Shown piece after piece: positions 1 through 5,947 of a stretch of 30,471 nt of DNA (position 1 is the stretch's first letter; each line of letters begins with the position of its first letter). The DNA is taken from the NCBI GenBank assembly GCA_947447385.1, contig CANFKN010000002.1, forward strand, positions 1-30,471. Direction: 5' to 3'. The notes under the pieces are model-generated. The model saw nothing but the letters and a program-made list of their open reading frames with translations. It ran no database searches and had not been told where the DNA came from. Made by a program: the position numbers and the translations under genes. Source of the stretch: Microbacteriaceae bacterium. Its GTDB lineage: Bacteria; Actinomycetota; Actinomycetes; Actinomycetales; Microbacteriaceae.

Positions 1-964
1 GAACCTTGTAGTCATAAATCAGTCCGTCACGGTTGCCATCAAGCGTGGCCACCCAGGTTCCGTTAATGCTTGAGGTCATTGCAACTTCAGTACCAGCGCT
101 TCTCGCCTCGGCAGCTGTTGTGTGAAGCATGAGAGAAACAGCAGTGGCAGTAGGGGCCCAAACACGAAAAGCTGTCGAAGTTGGGGTGTAGGTGTTGCCG
201 AGGTCATTGCCAGTGTAGGTAAACGCATCGGCAAACGCTTGCGAGTCATAGAGCGCACTAGTCGAAGCCGTCTTAGAAGTGAGGTCGGCGTGGCTGATTG
301 TGTAGGTCTTTGCAAGATCGACGTTATTTGCCACATTTAGGTCGAAGCCAGTTGCCATTCCAGACGCCGCGTTTGTGGCGCTAGCTGAAGTGACAGGAAC
401 GTCTGAGGTGCCATCGCTGATTGTGAAGCCCTCAGTCGCGGTGCTTGTGACTGCGATTGCTGGCGAAACAATAACGTGGAAAGTCTTGAAACTGGTTAGC
501 GCTGCGCTCCTGATTCCAGGCGCCGGCGGAGCAGGCTCACTGGTGTAAACAGTTGCCTCACCACTGTTTAGCCAAATCTCGGCCTTGCCACCAGGTGCCG
601 AGGTGATGAATCGATCAAGTGCGAAGTCTTTAGTCCAAGAGTTTCCTTGAGTAATCAAGAAACCTAGGCTGTCAAAGCCAGACATACCGGTTGCTGTAAC
701 TACGTAAACACCTCCGAATGAGTCGGTAGAACTCACCGCAGTGCGCCCGTTATCAACATCAGGTGTTGCTGAGTTGTAGTTCTTCCAGGTATAAACCTTC
801 CAGCCGGCATAATCGCCGTCGCCACGGTTGTAGTGAACCGTCAAGGTTACTGTTGAACCTAAACCAGCTGCCTGAGCGGCGCCAGGTGTGAAAATAGCAC
901 CAACTACGAGTGCCAAAGTGGCCAATAGAGATGCTAGAAATTTCATTGAAATGAAACGCGACAT
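1..964 (-). CDS. pulA: Type I pullulanase, secreted, N-terminal part (runs off the window)
   Basis: The frame is open from ATG at 964 to the left edge (321 complete codons), so the gene is cut by the window and its catalytic GH13 domain is not visible. It starts with a Sec signal peptide: basic start, hydrophobic core ALVVGAIF, probable cleavage after AQA near residue 32. Next comes a pullulanase-associated (CBM41/PUD-type) segment, VTLTVHYNRGDGDYAGWKVY. At about residues 245-280 there is a typical pullulanase CBM48 entry, with YTGNDLGNTYTP followed by FRVWAPTATAVSLML. The family debranches alpha-1,6 linkages of pullulan, glycogen and starch outside the cell. ATG 964 is chosen over the internal ATG at 946 because AGAAGGG lies about 8 bases upstream of it. 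Function is strongly supported by the N-terminal modules; activity cannot be judged without the catalytic domain. Confidence 0.85.
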   Translation of the reverse strand, partial: MSRFISMKFLASLLATLALVVGAIFTPGAAQAAGLGSTVTLTVHYNRGDGDYAGWKVYTWKNYNSATPDVDNGRTAVSSTDSFGGVYVVTATGMSGFDSLGFLITQGNSWTKDFALDRFITSAPGGKAEIWLNSGEATVYTSEPAPPAPGIRSAALTSFKTFHVIVSPAIAVTSTATEGFTISDGTSDVPVTSASATNAASGMATGFDLNVANNVDLAKTYTISHADLTSKTASTSALYDSQAFADAFTYTGNDLGNTYTPTSTAFRVWAPTATAVSLMLHTTAAEARSAGTEVAMTSSINGTWVATLDGNRDGLIYDYKV

Positions 965-1042
965 GAGAATGCCCTTCTTAAAACCAAATTAGCGATTGCG
1001 CTATGAAATAAACGTAGGACTAATTTCTGAAATATTCCCAAT

Positions 1043-1056
1043 TGCAAAGGCTTGCA
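1043..1056. promoter_or_regulatory. Candidate LacI-family operator upstream of the pullulanase gene
   Basis: The 14-mer TGCAAAGGCTTGCA has perfect 5-bp arms (TGCAA/TTGCA) around 4 bases, centred about 85 bases upstream of the pullulanase ATG. On the gene's strand it reads TGCAAGCCTTTGCA, and the 10-mer TGCAAGCCTT recurs in inverted orientation at 1088-1097. Operators of LacI-family maltose/starch regulators in Actinobacteria have this TGCAA-N4-TTGCA shape, so sugar control of pulA is plausible. No regulator gene is in the window. Confidence 0.4.
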
Positions 1057-1089
1057 TTTCGAAGGGTTACCGAACCGTTACTTTGACTG

Positions 1090-1109
1090 CAAGCCTTACC
1101 TAAGGCTTG
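1090..1109 (-). terminator. Inverted repeat across the racemase stop codon, weak terminator candidate
   Basis: CAAGCCTT-ACCT-AAGGCTTG forms a perfect 8-bp stem with a 4-base loop that spans the TAG stop of the racemase gene. No T run follows on the minus strand, so factor-independent termination is doubtful. It may instead be part of the AAGGCTTG-rich control region of the downstream pullulanase gene. Confidence 0.3.
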
Positions 1110-2212
1110 TTAATCCACTCCTTGCTAACGGTGTAACCGTCAACAATTTCCATGATTGGGTCAACTCCTATTCCAGGGCCTGTAGGCACTGAAATGTGGC
1201 CATCGACCAACACGAACGGTTCTGTGGTGTCCACTGCAAAATAGCGCGAAGATGCCGAGGTGTCGCCTGGCAAGGTGAAACCAGGCATTGCGGCGAGAGC
1301 AAGATTGGCTGCTCTGCCAATGCCTGTCTCAAGCATGCCTCCACACCAAACTGCTACATCACTTGCAACAGCGATGTCGTGAATTTTCTTGCTCTCTAGA
1401 TAACCCCCGACACGAGAAGGTTTGATGTTGATGATCTCAGCAGCTCCTAGCTCAATTGCATCTCTAGCAATATCTGCAGAAATGATTGATTCATCAAGAC
1501 ACACAGGTGTTTCAATGTAATCGGCCAATTTTGCGTGACCCAGAACATCCTCTTCATTTATTGGTTGCTCAATGAGAAGCAAATTGAATTCGTCTAATCG
1601 TTTTAGAAGGTCGAAGTCGTCGCGTGTATAAGCCGTGTTTGCATCTACCTGAAGCAAAAGGTCGTCACCAAAGGTTTTGCGCACGAGCCTAACCGGCTCG
1701 TAGTCCCACCCAGGCTCGATCTTAAGCTTGATTCGCAAATAACCCTCTGCGAGATAACCCTCGACGAATCGCATGAGTTCATCTAACGAATCCATAATGC
1801 CGACAGAAACACCTGCCGGAACCCTGTCTTTAGTGGCGCCAAGATAATTCGCAAGCGATTGATCGGCTGCACGCAACTGCGCGTCGAGAAGCGCGGTTTC
1901 GATGGCTGCTTTAGCCATTCGGTGACCTTTGGCCCAATGCAACGTGGGAGCCACTGCTTCAGCGCTTAGGTCATTGCCCAAGGCAAACAAGTCAGGCAGC
2001 AAAAACTCTTTGAGAACCGTTGCGGCTCCATCGTGAAACTCGCTCGAATAGTCTGGGCGCTCGTTCGCGCCGCATTCAGCCCAACCCTCACCAACATCTG
2101 TAATGGCGTGCACCCACAGTACCTGGTGAAGGTTCACACTGCTGAATGACGTGCGAAAGGCTGACTTTAGCGGCACATTTAGCCTGCGAAGTTCGACAGA
2201 TTCGAGTTTCAT
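1100..2212 (-). CDS. N-succinylamino acid racemase / o-succinylbenzoate synthase family enzyme (enolase superfamily)
   Basis: This 370-residue protein belongs to the MLE subgroup of the enolase superfamily. The full active-site set is visible: K162-x-K164 (RIKLKIEPG), metal ligands D190 (QVDANTAY), E215 (IEQP) and D240 (CLDES), and the second catalytic base K264 (NIKPSRVGG). GGMLETGIGR at about 291-300 is typical of the NSAR/OSBS subfamily. R267, three residues after K264, matches a second-shell Arg that I recall being linked to racemase activity. ATG 2212 is chosen because it overlaps the upstream TGA as ATGA and has GGAG 5 bases ahead; an in-frame start at 2233 lacks this. Translational coupling to the GNAT gene and a nearby amino-acid transporter favour N-acyl amino acid racemisation over menaquinone synthesis. 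No other men gene is seen here, but sequence alone cannot exclude OSBS activity. Confidence 0.85.
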   Translation of the reverse strand: MKLESVELRRLNVPLKSAFRTSFSSVNLHQVLWVHAITDVGEGWAECGANERPDYSSEFHDGAATVLKEFLLPDLFALGNDLSAEAVAPTLHWAKGHRMAKAAIETALLDAQLRAADQSLANYLGATKDRVPAGVSVGIMDSLDELMRFVEGYLAEGYLRIKLKIEPGWDYEPVRLVRKTFGDDLLLQVDANTAYTRDDFDLLKRLDEFNLLLIEQPINEEDVLGHAKLADYIETPVCLDESIISADIARDAIELGAAEIINIKPSRVGGYLESKKIHDIAVASDVAVWCGGMLETGIGRAANLALAAMPGFTLPGDTSASSRYFAVDTTEPFVLVDGHISVPTGPGIGVDPIMEIVDGYTVSKEWINKP

Positions 2213-3069
2213 TGTTCTCCATTTTGATGCCACTCGACCAAAAGGGCCGAACGGTTGTCGACCATGTGGCGCACGCGCGCGCCCTGTTCGAAGCTTAGGT
2301 TTAGCACATCGCGAACGGCCATGCGCCAGATCGAAGATGTGCTGTCGTCATTTAGTCGCAGTTTCTCGATGTCTGCGGGCAAATAAACAGCGAATGAGTG
2401 TTTGTCATCGACAAACTTTGGCCAATCTGGGTTAACAGACGGTCTGTCGTTCGAGTCAGAAATTGCGGTAGACCTTCGAGCTTGCCAACTGGCAACTGAG
2501 GCGTAGTCAGGAACCTCAAGCACATCCCGTGTCGAGTTACGCACGGAATCAGTAGCCGAATTAGGCAACGAAGCCACCTTCGTGCTCGCCGATAATTCCC
2601 AGAATGCAAAAAGTCGATCAGAGTCATCACCACGGTTTATTTCATCATTCATTTCTCCGTAGAAATTGATGAGGTACTCTGTGGTCGCAGCACCAATCTT
2701 GTCGAGGTTGAATACGCAGTTTCGGCGAACGAGCGGATCGAATGTCCAAGTGATGGCATCGAAGCCTCGACTTGACGCCCATTGTTTTTGGTGCTGCTTA
2801 ATAGCGAAACCAACGCCTGAAACTCTTGATGCTGTCACGTGAGAATGAAGAGTGCGATGGCCCCTATAGGTTCCAACAAAACCGTAACTAGCGGCAACGA
2901 TTTCGTTTCGTGAACCAAAAGCGGCTGAAAAATAGCCGCCCGCGTGCCCAGACGCTATTGCGATGTCAGCTGGAACGACATCGTCTTGACCACCCCAAAC
3001 TTCACGAAAAAAAGAACTACCGAGAGAGATTTCATCAGCGGTGTTCAGCATTCGAATTGAATGGTTCAT
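2209..3069 (-). CDS. GNAT-superfamily N-acyltransferase, COG3375-like, partner of the racemase
   Basis: The 286-residue protein has the layout of the predicted GNAT acyltransferases found beside NSAR/OSBS enzymes. An N-terminal acyltransferase fold runs to about residue 165. It contains SHVTASRVSGVGFAIKQHQK, where the acyl-CoA pyrophosphate loop would sit, and then the ITWTFDPLVRRNCVFNLDKI stretch characteristic of this family, followed by a less conserved C-terminal half. In Geobacillus-type pathways such a protein N-succinylates D-amino acids so that the racemase can invert them; assigning that role here is inference. No M20 desuccinylase is visible nearby. ATG 3069 has no Shine-Dalgarno sequence, but GATAAT (3076-3081) ends 6 bases before it, suggesting leaderless transcription from its own promoter just past the terminator of the receptor gene. 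The gene ends in a 4-bp overlap with the racemase start. Confidence 0.75.
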   Translation of the reverse strand: MNHSIRMLNTADEISLGSSFFREVWGGQDDVVPADIAIASGHAGGYFSAAFGSRNEIVAASYGFVGTYRGHRTLHSHVTASRVSGVGFAIKQHQKQWASSRGFDAITWTFDPLVRRNCVFNLDKIGAATTEYLINFYGEMNDEINRGDDSDRLFAFWELSASTKVASLPNSATDSVRNSTRDVLEVPDYASVASWQARRSTAISDSNDRPSVNPDWPKFVDDKHSFAVYLPADIEKLRLNDDSTSSIWRMAVRDVLNLSFEQGARVRHMVDNRSALLVEWHQNGEQ

Positions 3070-3075
3070 CGTTCA

Positions 3076-3081
3076 ATTATC
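3076..3081 (-). promoter_or_regulatory. Candidate -10 element for a leaderless GNAT-racemase transcript
   Basis: On the minus strand GATAAT (5 of 6 to TATAAT) is followed by 6 bases and then ATG at 3069, the spacing expected if transcription starts at the A of the start codon. No good -35 hexamer is visible; that region lies in the upstream terminator stem. Confidence 0.4.
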
Positions 3082-3085
3082 ATGT

Positions 3086-3123
3086 AAAAAAATCGGGGAT
3101 GCACACCCTGTGCATCCCCGATT
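3086..3123 (-). terminator. Intrinsic terminator after the amino-acid receptor gene
   Basis: A perfect 15-bp stem (3091-3105 with 3109-3123) and 3-base loop is followed on the minus strand by a run of seven T (3092-3086, overlapping the stem base). It begins 12 bases after the receptor stop codon. It separates transport genes from the GNAT-racemase pair and should leave those two with either read-through or their own promoter. Confidence 0.9.
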
Positions 3124-3135
3124 ATAAAGAAAGAA

Positions 3136-4032
3136 CTACTTGGTGCCGTTGATCGATGCCTCGGTAACAGCAAATGAACCTAGGTTCCACTTGTCTAGCA
3201 CAGCCTGGTAGCTACCATCGGCAATTGCAGAGTTCAATGCGGCCTGAATTGCGTCGCGCAAACCAGTGTTGCTCTTTAGAACACCAATGCCGGTGAATAC
3301 AGGCTCGTAGCCATTAGGGTTCTCGGCGTCAACAACTAGCTCAAGTTTGCTTGGCTGCTGTAGAGCCGCATAAGCGGCAATCGGTGCGTCCATGACGTCA
3401 GCAACACCTTTTCCAGCAATGAGAGCAGTGATTGCGTCAGGGTCGGTTGGATATTCCTGCAGGGTAACAGGCCCGGCGTCGCCACAGTCAAGAGCGCGCA
3501 ACATGTCACCTTGTACTGTCTGAGTTTGTACCACTGCGGTTTTTCCACATAGATCTGTAAGTGAGCTGATGCCCTCAGGGTTGCCCTTAGCAGTGACGAT
3601 GGCAAAGCCGCCTCTGAAGTAGTCAACGAAATCAAGAGATTGCTGGCGTTCGACAGTGTCGTTCATGCCCGACATGATTAGGTCGTGGTTGCCCGATTGC
3701 ACAGAAGGGATGATTGAATCCCAAGCCTGCTTGTTGAAGCTGATTTCAACACCAAGCTTGGCTGCAAGGAGTTGAGAAAGGTCGTAGTCAAGACCGGTAA
3801 CAGTGGTGCCATCTTCTTCAAACAATTCCATTGGTGCATAAGGAATGTCGCTGCCGATGTCGATTCCGCTGGTCCTGTATTCTGCTGGCAAAAGAGCAGC
3901 AGCAGCTTCATCAACCGCAACGGTTGACGGTGAAGTTGACGGCGTAGCGGTCGCTGAACACGCAGACAAAGCAAAAATTGCTAGGCCGGCAATGGCGCTA
4001 GTTATTGACACCTTAGAAATAGACAAAATCAT
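3136..4032 (-). CDS. Amino-acid ABC transporter substrate-binding lipoprotein
   Basis: This is a 298-residue family 3 extracellular solute-binding protein of the polar amino-acid uptake class. The N-terminus has a lipoprotein signal with lipobox LSAC and Cys25 as the expected lipidation site, followed by a Ser/Thr/Pro/Ala linker. The binding fold shows a first lobe with GSDIPYAPMELFEEDG, then IMSGMNDTVERQQSLDFVDY, where the Arg normally holds the ligand carboxylate, and GKTAVVQTQTVQ at the crossover. The C-terminal AALNSAIADGSYQAVLDKWN is typical of the family. ATG 4032 puts the signal peptide in standard position, although AGGAG is only 2 bases away; a TTG 30 bases upstream would prepend non-signal-like residues. 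It delivers ligand to the permease and ATPase encoded upstream. Ligand identity cannot be read from sequence; neighbours suggest an amino acid destined for acylation and racemisation. Confidence 0.88.
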   Translation of the reverse strand: MILSISKVSITSAIAGLAIFALSACSATATPSTSPSTVAVDEAAAALLPAEYRTSGIDIGSDIPYAPMELFEEDGTTVTGLDYDLSQLLAAKLGVEISFNKQAWDSIIPSVQSGNHDLIMSGMNDTVERQQSLDFVDYFRGGFAIVTAKGNPEGISSLTDLCGKTAVVQTQTVQGDMLRALDCGDAGPVTLQEYPTDPDAITALIAGKGVADVMDAPIAAYAALQQPSKLELVVDAENPNGYEPVFTGIGVLKSNTGLRDAIQAALNSAIADGSYQAVLDKWNLGSFAVTEASINGTK

Positions 4033-4124
4033 GGCTCCTCGAGAGTTAAACAATATGTACAAGCTAAGAATAACTTTAGAGACAGCGATTTCGTGGGTAC
4101 TTAACGCAATCTTTACATGAGGTG

Positions 4125-4913
4125 CTACAACACAGAGGTAATAAAGGCTTTCGTACGCTCATGCTGAGGATTATCGATAACGTCTGCAGGCTCACCGATT
4201 TCAACAATTCGACCATCGTCCATGAAGGCAACGACGTCGGCAACCTCCCGCGCGAAACCCATTTCGTGAGTAACCACAATCATTGTCATGCCGCCTTCAG
4301 CCAGCCGCTTCATCACATCTAAAACGTCGCCCACCAATTCTGGGTCGAGCGCTGATGTTGGCTCGTCGAAGAGCATCAGCTTGGGTTTCATGGCTAGAGC
4401 GCGGGCAATCGCGACACGCTGCTGTTGCCCACCAGAGAGCTGCGAGGGGTAATGGTCTGCCTTGTCTGACAAACCCACCTCGTTAAGCAGACGTCTTGCT
4501 TCAATAACTGCAAGTTCGCGATCGACCTTTCTGACTCCGATTGGCGCTTCAATAATGTTTTGTAGGGCGGTCAGATGAGGAAAAAGATTGAATCGTTGAA
4601 AAACCATACCTATATCTTGACGTTGCTCTGCAATTGCAGCGGGATGCATTTCGTGAAGAGTGGAACCCTGTTCGCGATAACCCATGAGAATGCCGTCGAC
4701 CCTGATAAGACCACCATTAATAGTTTCAAGGTGATTGATGCAGCGCAAAAACGTTGACTTGCCTGACCCGCTCGGGCCAATAAGACAAAGAACCTGGCCC
4801 TTTTGAACTTGCAAAGTGATTCCCTTGAGAACTTCATTTGCGCCAAATCGCTTGCGAACGTCAATAGCGTCAACCATCGGTGATGATGCAGATTTCATCT
4901 CGTGAATGCTCAC
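4125..4913 (-). CDS. Polar amino-acid ABC transporter ATP-binding protein
   Basis: A 262-residue ATPase of the GlnQ/HisP type that energises amino-acid import. All nucleotide-binding motifs are intact: Walker A GPSGSGKS (about residues 46-53), Q-loop VFQRFNLFPHLT, signature LSGGQQQRVAIARAL, Walker B LMLFDEPTSALDPE, and H-loop VVTHEM. The start is taken as GTG 4913, which overlaps the permease TGA as GTGA and has AGGGGAG about 8 bases upstream. An earlier in-frame ATG at 4946 lies inside the permease gene, and ATG 4898 has no ribosome binding site. Overlap with the permease indicates translational coupling. A 92-base gap then leads to the receptor gene, in which TAGCTT near 4064-4069 could be a weak -10 for separate receptor transcription. 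Confidence 0.92.
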   Translation of the reverse strand: MSIHEMKSASSPMVDAIDVRKRFGANEVLKGITLQVQKGQVLCLIGPSGSGKSTFLRCINHLETINGGLIRVDGILMGYREQGSTLHEMHPAAIAEQRQDIGMVFQRFNLFPHLTALQNIIEAPIGVRKVDRELAVIEARRLLNEVGLSDKADHYPSQLSGGQQQRVAIARALAMKPKLMLFDEPTSALDPELVGDVLDVMKRLAEGGMTMIVVTHEMGFAREVADVVAFMDDGRIVEIGEPADVIDNPQHERTKAFITSVL

Positions 4914-5794
4914 TTCTTCACTCCCCTGAAAGGCAACGACAACCATCTTTCATTCTGGTTCGCTACTCCCCTGCCGTATTTGTGCTCGAGGTAGCTTTGC
5001 GGAACCGAAAGGATCGCGTTCATAATGAGGTACCAGAAACCCGCGACAGCCATCAGCTCAACCTGGCGATAATTAGTCGCCGAGATAATTTGGGCGCGAG
5101 TGTAAAGCTCTGTCACTGCAACAAGACTCAGCATCGCTGTGCTCTTGAGCATTGAAATCGTTTCGTTTCCCATAGGCGGAATTATCACGCGCATGGCCTG
5201 AGGTAAAACTATTCGGCGAAGTGTGTAACCACCACTCATGCCGAGGGATTTAGCAGCCTCCCCTTGACCTAAATCGACTGAGAGAATGCCGGCACGCACA
5301 ATTTCAGAAGCATAAGCCGCTTCATTCAGTGAAAGTGCAATAATACCGGCCACGATTGGCGACATGACATTGCTGGTTTTATCAGAGAAGAAAACGATGT
5401 CTGTAAAAGGAATTCCAATGACAGTCATCGGCCAAATCAGACCAAGAAAGCCCCAAAACACGATTTGAAGCAGAAGCGGAGTGCCTCGAAAAAAGTTCAC
5501 AAAGAGAAACGAGAATCCTCGCAGCAAGGGGTTATCAGAAAGCCTCATGATGGCAAGCAAAGTAGCCAGAATAGTTGCGATCACCATCGAAACGGCTGTG
5601 ATCCAAACGGTTTTGATTGCGCCGTCGATGATGAGGCCGTTGAAAAGGTATTTTGCAAATGTAGCCTGATCAATGTTCGGTGATGAAACTATCGAGGCTG
5701 TAATCGCAACTATGAGGGCAATCAGAATAACCCCAACAACCCATCGAACTGGGTGACGAAGGGGCACAGCGACGATGTCTTTAGTTTCACTCAT
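4910..5794 (-). CDS. Polar amino-acid ABC transporter permease
   Basis: The 294-residue protein is a HisM/GlnP-type membrane component. It has an N-terminal hydrophobic segment at about 17-35, then the usual set of transmembrane helices. The cytoplasmic EAA loop that docks the ATPase is clear: GQGEAAKSLGMSGG followed by LRRIVLPQAMRVIIPP. The segment IDGAIKTVWITAVSMVIATI matches the start of the family's permease domain, and FRGTPLLLQIVFWGF is the conserved FRGTPLLVQL-like stretch. Only one permease gene is present, so the membrane channel is probably a homodimer. ATG 5794 has no strong ribosome binding site. It is the first gene of the transport operon, with about 150 bp of AT-rich sequence and the peroxidase terminator upstream. 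Confidence 0.92.
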   Translation of the reverse strand: MSETKDIVAVPLRHPVRWVVGVILIALIVAITASIVSSPNIDQATFAKYLFNGLIIDGAIKTVWITAVSMVIATILATLLAIMRLSDNPLLRGFSFLFVNFFRGTPLLLQIVFWGFLGLIWPMTVIGIPFTDIVFFSDKTSNVMSPIVAGIIALSLNEAAYASEIVRAGILSVDLGQGEAAKSLGMSGGYTLRRIVLPQAMRVIIPPMGNETISMLKSTAMLSLVAVTELYTRAQIISATNYRQVELMAVAGFWYLIMNAILSVPQSYLEHKYGRGVANQNERWLSLPFRGVKK

Positions 5795-5891
5795 AAATAG
5801 CTACTGACTTATCTTTCGTATAAAAACTTACTATTCAAATCTTAATGGCAGGCAATAGTTCAACACCCTGAATCGCTAAATTGCGATTAAT

Positions 5892-5931
5892 GAAATCGGG
5901 CCCAGCCACTACTTGAGTGACTGGGCCCGAT
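5892..5931 (-). terminator. Probable terminator of the giant peroxidase gene
   Basis: Arms 5895-5910 and 5916-5931 pair over 16 positions with one mismatch, around a 5-base loop; the core is ATCGGGCCCAG/CTGGGCCCGAT. The stem is followed on the minus strand by TTTCATTAAT, a short and imperfect T tract. It starts 16 bases after the peroxidase stop codon. Confidence 0.75.
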
Positions 5932-5947
5932 GACTATGTTGCTAGTG

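Noticed and set aside
76..340. Short open frames on both strands near the left edge
   Set aside because: They overlap the pullulanase frame, which runs from ATG 964 to the window edge and has clear protein-family matches, so they are not genes.
1100..2233. Plain menaquinone OSBS (menC) as the favoured name
   Set aside because: No other men gene is present, the gene is coupled to a GNAT acyltransferase and sits by an amino-acid importer, and R267 fits NSAR-type enzymes. OSBS activity remains possible but is not the best reading.
2352..2633. Minus-strand open frame inside the GNAT gene
   Set aside because: It is out of frame with a well-supported GNAT protein and has no recognisable family features or ribosome binding site.
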